From Prosthecobacter sp. (GTDB taxonomy: Bacteria > Verrucomicrobiota > Verrucomicrobiia > Verrucomicrobiales > Verrucomicrobiaceae): a stretch of 40,339 nucleotides of DNA. Location of the stretch: the NCBI RefSeq assembly GCF_014879935.1, contig NZ_JACSRD010000089.1, forward strand, positions 1 to 40,339. The letters are read 5' to 3'. This document shows, piece after piece, positions 22,516 through 31,019 of the stretch. Within the stretch, counting starts at the first letter, position 1. Each line of letters opens with the position of its first letter. Under the pieces are notes generated by a model that saw only the letters and a program-made list of their open reading frames with translations, had not been told where the DNA came from and did not search any database. The position numbers and the translations under genes are program-made.

Positions 22516-24228
22516 CTATGGTTTCTTCACATCCTTCTTCGGCGGTTCCGGCAGCACCTGGGCCATCTGCTCGGGCGTGAGGTCGAACTCGACGATGCCG
22601 CGCTCCTCGGCGTGCCAGAGGCTGGCGTCTTGCTGGTCGATCCATTCGTCGAGCGGGCGCTGGAGGATCACCTGCTGCTCGCGTGGATGCCAGAGGCGGA
22701 CTTCAAAGCCCTGATTTTCCTCATGCAGCCAGAGACCGCTGTGATCCTGCCAGATGGCATACCGTGGCTCGCGGCTGACGAGGCCGATTGTATGAGCTTC
22801 ATTCTCGCGCAGTTCTTTGTCTTCGAGCACGAGGAAGAAGTCGTCGTCCAGCTCATGTTTCCGCACGGTGGCATTGTGGAAGGCATCGACGGGAAGCACG
22901 GCAGAGGCGAGGCGGTGAACACGCCCGTGCATCTCCCACGCATCTCGCAGCCAGGCGAAGGCGTTGAGCTCCAATCTCATGCCGGGACGGATGAGAAAGG
23001 CGTTTTCCTGGGTCCAAAGCTGCCGGTAGGGCATGGATGCGATGCGTTTCATCTCATGCACAACGATCCGCAGCCGCCAGGGGCGCTGGATGGCGTCCTC
23101 GCGTTTCAGCCGCATGCTTTGCAGCAGCGCGTCGAGTGTTTTGCGGCCATTGTACACCGCATCGTTGCGGATTTGGTCGCGCCAGAGCGTGGTGGCGGGA
23201 TGGTGCTTGAAAAGCGCCCGCGTGTGGTCGTGGTGCAGCCATGAGCCGTAGCCGCGTTCGGTGCTCGGCGTGTCTGTGTGGCTGCCTTCGGGCGGCCAGG
23301 GCTTGTTTTCCAGGATAGGGGCAAATTCGAGGATAGTCGCGACTTCATCCTTGCCGAGGCCGGTGATGCGCAAGGTGGGCCACAGGCCGCGTCCAGGCGT
23401 TTTGTCCGCCGGATCGGCCTTGCCGAACTTTAAAGCGAGTTTGGAGGCATTGGCGTATTCCTTCTCGGGAAGCGTGAGCCACTCAGTACTCCATGTCTCG
23501 GCGATCCAAGTCGAAACCAGCAGCGCTGCGAGCAGCAAACCCGCCGCGTGGAATCGCCGCCTTGGCACCGTGGCGCACCACCAGGCTGCTGTGAGGCCTG
23601 CCAGAGCCAAGATCGCCGCGACGAGACTGCCGCAAAGCTGCACGCGCTGTGTTTCAGCAGTGATGAACTCCGGCACGGACCATCTCTCCTGCATGGCCAG
23701 CCACACGCCCGCGCCGACCAGCGAGAGCACTGCCAGGGCGATCACCTGACGCGAGGATGCGGCCAGCGCGGTCACTCCTCCCGCCAGGGCGCAGAGCAGA
23801 CCACCCGCGAGCAGCACCGCGCCGCTCATGGCCGTCCATTGCGCCGCGCCGAGGTCAAAGCCGCGCCAGCCCTGGCTCAGCACGAGCAGCAGCGGCAGCA
23901 TCACCGCGGTGAAAACGAAAAGCAGCTTCCCAGACCACAGCGCCGCCTGTCCCACAGGCCGCGTGAGGCTGAAGGTTTCCGTGTTTGAGGGCGAGTCCGC
24001 GCTGACGCAACGCCACACGACAGCGGCACCTGTGAGCAGCGGCGCGATCTGCATCCAAAGCTCCAGGTTCACATAGGCGAAGAGCGAAAACGCGCGCTTT
24101 GTCTCAATGACGCGATGCCACTGACGCAGAACGAGCACGAGCAGCCACAGCAGCACCATGAAGCGCTGATGCCGCCACTCGACACGGCATTGATGGATGA
24201 CACGAGTGAAGAATGGCGCGGCAGTCAT
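22516..24228 (-). CDS. ABC-2 permease-like membrane protein with large C-terminal domain (570 aa)
   Basis: The first half (about residues 20-270) holds six or so hydrophobic segments (FMVLLWLLVLVLRQW, LLFVFTAVMLPLLLVLSQGW, AVLLAGGLLCALAGGVTALA and others). It includes the phrase ETFSLTRPVGQAALWSGKLL, which is typical of ABC-2 permeases. The second half (about 280-570) is soluble-looking and charged and shows no known domain. It starts inside the stop of the 844-aa gene (ATGA), so both are from one mRNA. It probably forms the membrane part, with the 844-aa protein, of a transporter driven by the ATPase at 27466-28368. The soluble part is likely extracytoplasmic, by analogy with large ABC-2 relatives; this is inference. 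Confidence 0.7.
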   Translation of the reverse strand: MTAAPFFTRVIHQCRVEWRHQRFMVLLWLLVLVLRQWHRVIETKRAFSLFAYVNLELWMQIAPLLTGAAVVWRCVSADSPSNTETFSLTRPVGQAALWSGKLLFVFTAVMLPLLLVLSQGWRGFDLGAAQWTAMSGAVLLAGGLLCALAGGVTALAASSRQVIALAVLSLVGAGVWLAMQERWSVPEFITAETQRVQLCGSLVAAILALAGLTAAWWCATVPRRRFHAAGLLLAALLVSTWIAETWSTEWLTLPEKEYANASKLALKFGKADPADKTPGRGLWPTLRITGLGKDEVATILEFAPILENKPWPPEGSHTDTPSTERGYGSWLHHDHTRALFKHHPATTLWRDQIRNDAVYNGRKTLDALLQSMRLKREDAIQRPWRLRIVVHEMKRIASMPYRQLWTQENAFLIRPGMRLELNAFAWLRDAWEMHGRVHRLASAVLPVDAFHNATVRKHELDDDFFLVLEDKELRENEAHTIGLVSREPRYAIWQDHSGLWLHEENQGFEVRLWHPREQQVILQRPLDEWIDQQDASLWHAEERGIVEFDLTPEQMAQVLPEPPKKDVKKP

Positions 24229-26759
24229 GGCTTCAAAAATCTCCAGGCTCGTTTTTCAGGCACATACACAAAATCGCTCACCTTCAGGCGGCGGAAGAAG
24301 GGACGCCGCTCATGCTCGGGCAGGCGTTTGCGCCAAAAGTCGCTGCCATCCGCATTCAGCAGGTATGGATAGGGAGGGCCGGACACCTCACGGCCTGCGT
24401 CGCCATCGAGTCCCTGCCACCGCAGGCAGATCTCGAATGCCTCCGCGGAGCCAAACTCCGCCGCACGCTCCACACGGCGGTTTGATTGCATGGACTGCAT
24501 GAGCAGCACGGTGCCCTCGAACTCCTTCTTCACCACGGTCTCGATCTGAGGCCGTGTTTCCGGTTGTTTGTCCAGGGTGCGGATGATTTCGCCGTTAAAG
24601 TCATGCCGGGCTTCCTTCATGAGTCTTGCGGCCACTTCAGGATCATCTTTCCAGGCCAGCAGCAGCGTTTCCGCGCCTGGCGGCAGCACGGGGGCGGCGA
24701 GGAGGTGCGGCTTGTGCCGCTTCGCCGTCTCCGCCCAGCCTTTGCGCAAGACCAGATCGGCCAGCATGGCGTGACTCGGGGCGCGTTCGACCAACGCCTC
24801 ACGCTGATCCTCGATCACAAAGCGTTCGAGGAGATTGTTCGGCGGCTTGTTGGACCAGCCGGGCCATGCATGAGAGCGCAGCTCCAGCAGCAGCGGCAGA
24901 TGATTCCGCCCCAGCGGCTCAAACGCCTGCGTGATCTGCGCGTGAGCCGCATTGGTATAAACAGCTCGTGTGGATGAGGCGGTGGAGAAAAGATCATAGA
25001 CATAGCGTCTTGCCTCCTTCTCGCTGCTGTCAGCGGAGGGCGGTTTCAACGTCGCCATGCGCTCCTGAAAGGCTTTCAACTCACGTCCGCGGTAAAGGAC
25101 ATCGGACTCGCTCCAGTTGAGTTCGTTGCCCCAATTGGAAGGAATGTCCGCCAGCCGAATTTCAGGCGATTTCCAGCTCGTGCGGCTCTGGCCTAGAAAC
25201 CGGCTACGCAGCATGATGAGCCGTGCGGAGGCAAGATCGACCCCGGTTGGTTCGCCATCGGCATGATTGAGGAGATTGCTCCAAGTCAGCTCCAGCAGCG
25301 AATGACGCCAGCCCGTGTGATCGCCGCGCTGGCTCACGATCGTCTGCTTTGTGGGTTCCAGCCTGACGAGACGCTGCGCTGGCAGATGCAGCAGGATCGC
25401 CAGCCCGTTTTCCGCATCCCAACGCGTGCGCGATTCCTGATGCAGGAAAAGCGTGAGCGCCCCAGGCTTCGGTCCCTCCGCCGGACTGACGCGCAGGATT
25501 TTCCAGTGCACCTCATCACACTGCGCACTGGCACCGCTCACAACGGGCATCTCCAGCGCCCGATCCCGCTGAAACCAGTCCACCATGAATTCGGTCTCGA
25601 TGCCGAGCGGCTCGTCGAAGCGCGGATGCGGTGCGGAAAATGCGGCCAGCGGAGTGAGCGCCTGGTCGTTCAGCGTCCACTTGGGCATGTACTCATCAGC
25701 GGGCATGAGCAGCGTGCTCTTGGGGAAGAAGCTACTCAGCACCTGATTACCGCGATAGACCTCCCACTGTGGCGTGAAGTAGGCGGAAGGGCGATAAGGA
25801 TGATTCTCCTCACTCTCGACACGTCGCGATGAACCCGCTTGGGTGAAAACACTACTCAGCGGACGAAGCACCACATGCACGTCCTTCATGCCCGTGACCG
25901 CTGGCAACTTTCCGCGAAGCGACGGACCAAAACTCCGCTCCGCGCCTTCGAAGCGCGCTTCCGCGAGATCGAATGATGTGTGGAGCTGTGGAGCGAGTTT
26001 TTGAACCAATGCCACATCCTGCGAAACCGGTGCTGAATCGCCCCACGATCCGAATCGAGCGGCCAACAAGCCCAGCAGGCCCGCGAGCGATGTCAGCGCG
26101 AGGCGTCGCCCAAACGAATAACCATGAACCAGGTGCCGCCAGACCAGAGCACTGCTCAGCAACGCAAACACGCCCCACCCCAGCGCGAGAGCAGGCCAGG
26201 TCTGGTAAAAACTGATCGTGCCCGAATCCGCCGTCGCGACATCGAGCAACTTCGACGCGACGAACAGCGTGAGCGCGAGGGTCAGCAGCAGCTTCCACAC
26301 TTCCTTCCGCTGCCACAAGGCCAGCATGGGCAGCAGCCACGCGGTAAAACCCGCCGCAAAGCAAAGACGCTCTCCCATGCCCCGCACCACATCAGCGAAA
26401 AGCCGGGCGGAAAGCGCAAGGTAGAGTCCGTTTTGCAAAACGACCGGCAGCACGATGAGCAGCAGCCAGATCATCACACGGGCGAGCCAGTAGTCGCGCC
26501 GCGACATGGGACGAGTGCTGATGAAGCTGCGGTCACTCCCCGGTCGATCTTCAGGACAAGACAGCAGCAGCGAAAGCCCAACCAGCAGCACGACCACGTT
26601 CAAATACGCCAGCCAGCCCGGCGATGCCTCCCCCGCCCGCATCGGCAGCAGCCACTCCATGTTCACCGCAAGATCAAAGCCCAGCAGCGCCAGAAACGCG
26701 AACCAGCGCAGCCGCAGATACCGGAACTCTTTGCCGAAATGATGAAGGACGAGGTTCAT
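24225..26759 (-). CDS. ABC-2 permease-like membrane protein with very large soluble domain (844 aa)
   Basis: The N-terminus (MNLVLHHFGKEFRYLRLRWF) and the next 260 residues carry about seven hydrophobic segments (FLALLGFDLAVNMEWLLP, LAYLNVVVLLVGLSLLLSCP, ARVMIWLLLIVLPVVLQNGL and others). They include DRSFISTRPMSRRDYWLARV, where the RPMSR phrase resembles ABC-2 permeases that act on the inner membrane. Residues from about 260 to 844 are soluble-looking, without a domain I recognise. It overlaps the next gene by 4 bp. Its own upstream region is occupied by the toxin-antitoxin pair, which separates it from the gntR and ATPase genes with which it would be expected to form an operon. Confidence 0.7.
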   Translation of the reverse strand: MNLVLHHFGKEFRYLRLRWFAFLALLGFDLAVNMEWLLPMRAGEASPGWLAYLNVVVLLVGLSLLLSCPEDRPGSDRSFISTRPMSRRDYWLARVMIWLLLIVLPVVLQNGLYLALSARLFADVVRGMGERLCFAAGFTAWLLPMLALWQRKEVWKLLLTLALTLFVASKLLDVATADSGTISFYQTWPALALGWGVFALLSSALVWRHLVHGYSFGRRLALTSLAGLLGLLAARFGSWGDSAPVSQDVALVQKLAPQLHTSFDLAEARFEGAERSFGPSLRGKLPAVTGMKDVHVVLRPLSSVFTQAGSSRRVESEENHPYRPSAYFTPQWEVYRGNQVLSSFFPKSTLLMPADEYMPKWTLNDQALTPLAAFSAPHPRFDEPLGIETEFMVDWFQRDRALEMPVVSGASAQCDEVHWKILRVSPAEGPKPGALTLFLHQESRTRWDAENGLAILLHLPAQRLVRLEPTKQTIVSQRGDHTGWRHSLLELTWSNLLNHADGEPTGVDLASARLIMLRSRFLGQSRTSWKSPEIRLADIPSNWGNELNWSESDVLYRGRELKAFQERMATLKPPSADSSEKEARRYVYDLFSTASSTRAVYTNAAHAQITQAFEPLGRNHLPLLLELRSHAWPGWSNKPPNNLLERFVIEDQREALVERAPSHAMLADLVLRKGWAETAKRHKPHLLAAPVLPPGAETLLLAWKDDPEVAARLMKEARHDFNGEIIRTLDKQPETRPQIETVVKKEFEGTVLLMQSMQSNRRVERAAEFGSAEAFEICLRWQGLDGDAGREVSGPPYPYLLNADGSDFWRKRLPEHERRPFFRRLKVSDFVYVPEKRAWRFLKP

Positions 26760-26811
26760 GGGATTGGAATCCTGATTGCTGATTTCGGGCCGGTATGGCA
26801 GTCTTCACAGT

Positions 26812-27024
26812 ATGAAGACACTGACTGCAAACAACGCCCCCCTGGCCGAGCAGAACGAAATGATCCTCGAACGCCTGCGCTTGATGGGCGTGCGCATTCC
26901 CGAGAAGGATGCCTGGAAGCAAACCGTCGGCTGGGCGAAGAATCATCCGCTCCATGCTGAGGCAGTGAAAGCGGGCGAAGAATGGCGCGATGAAATGAAC
27001 CGTGCCTCACTCGAAGAAGCATGA
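26812..27024 (+). CDS. Antitoxin of a type II pair (70 aa)
   Basis: The ATG at 26812 gives MKTLTANNAPLAEQNEMILE, a short charged helical protein ending in EMNRASLEEA. It lies 10 bp upstream of a PIN toxin gene on the same strand, the standard antitoxin-toxin order. A DNA-binding fold cannot be named from sequence; the C-terminal helix probably covers the toxin. An in-frame upstream start at 26776 would extend it into the divergent promoter region and is less likely. Confidence 0.65.
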   Translation: MKTLTANNAPLAEQNEMILERLRLMGVRIPEKDAWKQTVGWAKNHPLHAEAVKAGEEWRDEMNRASLEEA

Positions 27025-27034
27025 GGGACTGTTC

Positions 27035-27454
27035 ATGCTCATTCTGTATACGAATCACTACTCGGTGCTCGAAGGCGATGGGCCGGGCTGCTGGCGTCTG
27101 AAAGCACGCTTGGAGAGCAGCGATGACTGGCGGGCTGTTTGTGTCATTACCGAGGCCGAAGTGCTCAAAGGCAGGCTGGCACAGATCCAACGAACCAAGC
27201 AGCCAGATCGGGGCATCGAAGCCTACAGTTTCCTCCAGGACTCGGTCACTCACCTGAACTCCTGGCTCATTCTTCCTTGGACAGAACAAGCGGCGGACAT
27301 CTACGACTCGCTCAAGCATCTGCGGTCCAAGGTGGGAGCCATGGATTTGCGCATTGCTGCTATTGCCCTGTCCATCAACGCAACGGTGCTCACGCGGAAC
27401 CTCGTGGACTTCACGAAGGTGCCGGGGCTGCGGGTGGAGAACTGGCTGGACTGA
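27035..27454 (+). CDS. PIN-domain toxin (VapC-like) with Tyr at the first catalytic Asp position
   Basis: The ATG at 27035 follows a GAGGGA ribosome binding site and gives a 139-residue protein. Family features are the Glu in VCVITEAEVLKGRLAQI, the later Asp in MDLRIAAIALSINATVLT, and RNLVDFTKVPGLRVENWLD at the C-terminus. The first motif reads MLILYTNHYSVLE, where the family has Leu-Asp-Thr-Asn. The codon is TAT and a GAT-to-TAT change would explain it. This Asp binds the catalytic Mg, so RNase activity is probably lost. The protein might still bind its antitoxin. A sequencing error is possible but would need to be exactly there. It converges on the ABC ATPase gene with an 11-bp gap. Confidence 0.85.
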   Translation: MLILYTNHYSVLEGDGPGCWRLKARLESSDDWRAVCVITEAEVLKGRLAQIQRTKQPDRGIEAYSFLQDSVTHLNSWLILPWTEQAADIYDSLKHLRSKVGAMDLRIAAIALSINATVLTRNLVDFTKVPGLRVENWLD

Positions 27455-27465
27455 GCGCATGGTGT

Positions 27466-28368
27466 TCACTTTCCTTCGAGACGGTAAGCGCGGGCCAGGG
27501 CCACGAAGATCTCACGCAGGCTCATGGGGCGGATTTCGGGCTGCGCGGCGTTTGGAACAACTGCCTGGAGCGCGGCGGCGAAGGAGCCGTCGTTCGTGAA
27601 ACGGCTGGCGGTGAAACGGAGCGTGCGACCGGCCTGCTCGGCGTGGAGCCAGTCGGCGGGTAGGTTCGTTGGCGCTTTGGCCTGATCGGGAAGCACGACC
27701 TCGATGGCGCGGAAGCGGCTTTGCAGGCTGTCGCTGGTTTCATCGAGCGCGAGCTTGCCGCGATTGATGATGGCGATGCGGTCGGCGAGGCGTTGGACTT
27801 CTTCGATGTCGTGCGAGGACACGAAAACGGTCCAGCCTTCCTGCTCGGTGAGTTCGAGGAGGCCGCGGATGAATTCATCGCGCACGAGCGGGTCGAGTCC
27901 GCTGAAGGGTTCGTCGAGCACGACGAGTTTCGGCCGATATGCGAGGCTGCTGAGCAGCGCGGCCTTCATGCGCATGCCGCGAGAGAGGTCTTTGAGCTTC
28001 GTGGTGAGCGGGAGGTCGAATTGCGTGAGTAATTGGGCCTCGAAGGCCTTGTCCCAGTTCGGATACAGCGGGCGGCAGTAGTCGAGGAACTGCTGCACGC
28101 TCATCCACAGTGGCAGTTCCATGTTTTCGGAGACATAACCAATCTGCGTGAACTGCGAGGGACCGAGTTTTCGCGAATCCGTGCCCAAAACGCTCGCAGA
28201 GCCGGAATCAGGCCGATGGAGGTTCAGCAGGCATTTGATGGTCGTGCTCTTTCCTGCGCCGTTCGGGCCCAAAAAGGCCGTGACCTGCCCTTCTGGCACT
28301 TCGAGGCTCAAACCGGCCACGGCTTCGGTTTTGCGGAAGCGTTTATGAAGATCTGAAATCGTGATCAT
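27466..28368 (-). CDS. ABC transporter ATP-binding protein (YtrB-like)
   Basis: The ATG at 28368 starts MITISDLHKRFRKTEAVAGL and overlaps the gntR TGA by ATGA. The ATPase carries Walker A GPNGAGKST, Q-loop IGYVSENMELPL, a signature region DLSRGMRMKAALLSSLAYRP in which the usual LSGGQ reads LSRGM, Walker B LVVLDEPFSGLD and switch His VSSHDIEEVQ. The C-terminal 100 residues are an extra domain as in YtrB/NatA-like ATPases. Position directly after a YtrA-type regulator suggests control by that regulator. Its permeases are most likely the 844- and 570-aa proteins on the other side of the toxin-antitoxin pair. Confidence 0.93.
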   Translation of the reverse strand: MITISDLHKRFRKTEAVAGLSLEVPEGQVTAFLGPNGAGKSTTIKCLLNLHRPDSGSASVLGTDSRKLGPSQFTQIGYVSENMELPLWMSVQQFLDYCRPLYPNWDKAFEAQLLTQFDLPLTTKLKDLSRGMRMKAALLSSLAYRPKLVVLDEPFSGLDPLVRDEFIRGLLELTEQEGWTVFVSSHDIEEVQRLADRIAIINRGKLALDETSDSLQSRFRAIEVVLPDQAKAPTNLPADWLHAEQAGRTLRFTASRFTNDGSFAAALQAVVPNAAQPEIRPMSLREIFVALARAYRLEGK

Positions 28369-28727
28369 AGGCTTTTGAGGTGGGTGATGACTTGGTTGAG
28401 CGTGAGATTGAGCTCGGCGGCCTCTTTGAGCAGCGCACGGCACTCCGGCGTGATCTGCGCGAGGCGCTCGGCGAGTCCGGGCTGGTCTGGCTCCGTGACG
28501 ACCATGCCGATGCCGGGCCGTGAATTCAGCCATCCGGCGTCTTTGAGCTGCAGGACGACCTTGTGCGCCGTGGTGGGGCTGATTTTGAGCTCCTGGCTCA
28601 GCGTGCGCACGCTTGGAAATTCATCCCCCGCCTTCATCTGGCCCGTGAGGAGCGCCTTCCGCACCGCCAGCAGGATCTGGTCGGAGACAGGCGTGCCGTC
28701 TTGAAGCTGGATCGAAAAGGGCAGCAT
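28365..28727 (-). CDS. GntR-family (YtrA subfamily) transcriptional regulator
   Basis: The 120-residue protein is a winged helix of GntR type (PVSDQILLAVRKALLTGQMK, AGDEFPSVRTLSQELKISPT, TAHKVVLQLKDAGWLNSRPG) with a short helical tail of about 40 residues and no large effector domain. This is the YtrA pattern, in which the regulator represses a downstream ABC transporter operon. The first gene after it is indeed an ABC ATPase, with a 4-bp overlap. A perfect palindrome over its own promoter (28743-28765) is the likely operator, so it should repress itself and the operon. The effector is unknown; in Firmicutes, YtrA relatives respond to envelope stress. Confidence 0.93.
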   Translation of the reverse strand: MLPFSIQLQDGTPVSDQILLAVRKALLTGQMKAGDEFPSVRTLSQELKISPTTAHKVVLQLKDAGWLNSRPGIGMVVTEPDQPGLAERLAQITPECRALLKEAAELNLTLNQVITHLKSL

Positions 28728-28741
28728 GAGCTAAGTGTTTT

Positions 28742-28771
28742 AGTGTAACAGAACAACTGTTACACCGGCAA
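28742..28771 (-). promoter_or_regulatory. Promoter of the gntR operon
   Basis: On the minus strand TTGCCG (28771-28766) stands 18 bases before TACACT (28747-28742), preceded by TGT as an extended -10. The start of transcription would be about 7 bases downstream of the -10, leaving only about 7 bases of leader before the ATG at 28727. The operator overlaps the whole spacer and the -10. Confidence 0.6.
28743..28765. promoter_or_regulatory. Palindromic GntR/YtrA operator
   Basis: GTGTAACAG (28743-28751) and CTGTTACAC (28757-28765) form a perfect 9+9 bp inverted repeat with a 5-base spacer (AACAA). It lies 16 bases upstream of the gntR start and overlaps the promoter. Such a dyad with a half-site around GTGTA is typical of GntR-family operators. 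The binding itself is inferred. Confidence 0.8.
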
Positions 28772-28805
28772 CATAAATCTCCGTTCCATGTTTGCGAGGT
28801 GCTGA

Positions 28806-31010
28806 TCAGCGCCTCTTTCCACCGCGCTTTGGCTTGCCGTATTTGACCTCCTGACGCGGCGGGATGCCACCACTGTCGTCGGTGTTGAGGCCGGCTCGTT
28901 TCTTCAGCTCGCGGATCTGGTCTCGCAAAAGCGCCGCGCGCTCGTATTCGAGCTTCATCGCGGCCTCGGCCATCTCTTGCTCGAGTTCGCGGATGGTTTC
29001 GGTGATGGCGTAGTCGCCACCGCCTTCCTTCACGACGTTTTCTTCGAGCTCCCTGGCCTTGCCGAGAATTTGCAAGCTCTCTTGCACCGCGCGGCGGACG
29101 GTCTGCGGTGTGATGCCATGTTTCTCGTTGTGCTCCGTCTGTACACGGCGGCGATAGGTGCTGATGTTGGTCAGAGCCTGGATGCTTTGCGTCTGAATGT
29201 CGGCAAACAGCACGACTTCGCCAGCCACGTGACGCGCGGCGCGGCCTGCGGTCTGGATGAGCGACGTTTCGCTGCGGAGAAAGCCTTCTTTGTCGGCATC
29301 GAGGATGCAAACGAGGCTCACTTCGGGCAGATCGAGGCCTTCGCGAAGCAGATTGATGCCAACGAGCACATCGCAATCGCCCGCACGCAGGCTGCGGAGG
29401 ATTTCCACGCGCTCGATGGCGTCGATGTCGCTGTGCAGGTAGCGAACCTTGAGTTCGAGATTGCGCAGGTAGTCGGTGAGGTCCTCGGCAGTGCGTTTGG
29501 TGAGCGTCGTGACCAAAACGCGTTCGCCTTTTTCGATGCGCTGGCGGCAAAGTTCGATTGTTTCGTCGATCTGGCCCTTCAGCGGCTTGATGGTGATGAT
29601 CGGATCGAGAAGCCCGGTCGGGCGGATGATCTGCTCGACGACGAGCGCTTTGCCCTTGGTCGTCACATTGAAGCTTTCGACGGATTGCGTGTTGCCGCTC
29701 ACGCGCACAGCTTTGCCAGGCAGCGCGGCGGGAACAGTCTCCTCCAGGCCGATGCGCTCGCGCTGATGCGGGATGTAGTTCGTGTTGCCGACGACGCTGT
29801 TTTCCATCTCGAACCGCGCAGGCGTGGCGCTGACATAGACGAGCTGGCCCACCTTGCCCATGAACTCCTCAAAACGCAGCGGGCGGTTATCGAGCGCGCT
29901 GGGAAGTCGGAAGCCATGCTCCACGAGCACGGTTTTGCGCGATTTGTCGCCCTCATACATGCCGCCGATCTGCGGAATGGTGGCGTGGCTTTCGTCGATG
30001 AAGACCAGCGGCGGCTCCGGGAAGAAATCGAGCAGCGTTCCCGGCGTGGCACCCGGCACCCGGCCGGTGAGATGGCGGCTGTAGTTCTCGATGCCCTGGC
30101 AGAAGCCCATCTCCTGCATCATCTCGATGTCATACTGCGTGCGCATCTTGATGCGCTGGGCTTCCAGCAGCTTTCCCTCCTTCTCAAACCACGCCACGCG
30201 TTCATCGAGCTCCTCGCGGATCTTCACGATAGCTTTGCGCAGCTTGTCGCCGGGCGTCACGAACTGCTTCGCCGGAAAAATCGTGTAGCTGGTCAGCTTC
30301 GTCGTCACCGTGCCGGTGAGCACGTCCACGGCACTGATGCGGTCGATCTCATCGCCGAAGAACTCGATGCGGATGGCCTCGTTTTCGAGATAAGCGGGCA
30401 CCACCTCGATCACATCGCCGCGAGCGCGGAACTTGCCGCGTTGGAGCTGGTAGTCGTTCCGCTCGTAGAGCATGTCCACCAGCCGGGTGAGCAGTTCCTC
30501 GCGCGTCATCTGCTTCCCGGTGTGCAGCGGCACCATCATGCCCTCGTAGTCCTCCGGCGAGCCCAAGCCGTAGATGCAGCTCACGCTGGCGACGACGATG
30601 GTGTCCTTTCGCGTGAGCAAAGCGCCCATGCTGGAGAGGCGCAGGCGTTCGATCTCGTCGTTGATGCTCGAATCCTTCTCGATGTAGGTGTCCGTGCGCG
30701 GGATGTAGGCCTCCGGCTGGTAGTAGTCGAAGTAGCTGACGAAGTACTCGACCGAGTTCTCCGGGAAGAAGTTTTTGAACTCGGAGTAGAGCTGCGCCGC
30801 GAGCGTCTTGTTGTGCGAGAACACGAGAGCCGGACGCCCCATCTCCGCGATGACGTTCGCCATCGTGAACGTCTTGCCCGACCCCGTCACGCCCAGCAGT
30901 GTCTGATGCCGGTTTCCTGCCCGCACCGACTTCGTCAGCTTGGCGATGGCCTGCGCCTGGTCACCGCGCGGATGGAATTCGGGGTTGAGCTGGAAGATCG
31001 CGGAAGCCAC
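28806..31010 (-). CDS. uvrB: Excinuclease ABC subunit B
   Basis: UvrB is the damage-verifying helicase-like subunit of nucleotide excision repair. The start is GTG at 31010 (734 residues), 9 bp after the desaturase stop. Walker A is GVTGSGKT (about residues 40-47). The beta-hairpin region YFVSYFDYYQPEAYIPRTDT is intact, as are the DESHATIPQ box and the C-terminal UVR domain (KLEYERAALLRDQIRELKKR). QTAGRAARH (motif VI) is also present. A C-terminal Lys/Arg-rich tail ends the protein. No uvrA or uvrC lies nearby. Confidence 0.98.
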   Translation of the reverse strand: MASAIFQLNPEFHPRGDQAQAIAKLTKSVRAGNRHQTLLGVTGSGKTFTMANVIAEMGRPALVFSHNKTLAAQLYSEFKNFFPENSVEYFVSYFDYYQPEAYIPRTDTYIEKDSSINDEIERLRLSSMGALLTRKDTIVVASVSCIYGLGSPEDYEGMMVPLHTGKQMTREELLTRLVDMLYERNDYQLQRGKFRARGDVIEVVPAYLENEAIRIEFFGDEIDRISAVDVLTGTVTTKLTSYTIFPAKQFVTPGDKLRKAIVKIREELDERVAWFEKEGKLLEAQRIKMRTQYDIEMMQEMGFCQGIENYSRHLTGRVPGATPGTLLDFFPEPPLVFIDESHATIPQIGGMYEGDKSRKTVLVEHGFRLPSALDNRPLRFEEFMGKVGQLVYVSATPARFEMENSVVGNTNYIPHQRERIGLEETVPAALPGKAVRVSGNTQSVESFNVTTKGKALVVEQIIRPTGLLDPIITIKPLKGQIDETIELCRQRIEKGERVLVTTLTKRTAEDLTDYLRNLELKVRYLHSDIDAIERVEILRSLRAGDCDVLVGINLLREGLDLPEVSLVCILDADKEGFLRSETSLIQTAGRAARHVAGEVVLFADIQTQSIQALTNISTYRRRVQTEHNEKHGITPQTVRRAVQESLQILGKARELEENVVKEGGGDYAITETIRELEQEMAEAAMKLEYERAALLRDQIRELKKRAGLNTDDSGGIPPRQEVKYGKPKRGGKRR

Positions 31011-31019
31011 GCGACGAGA

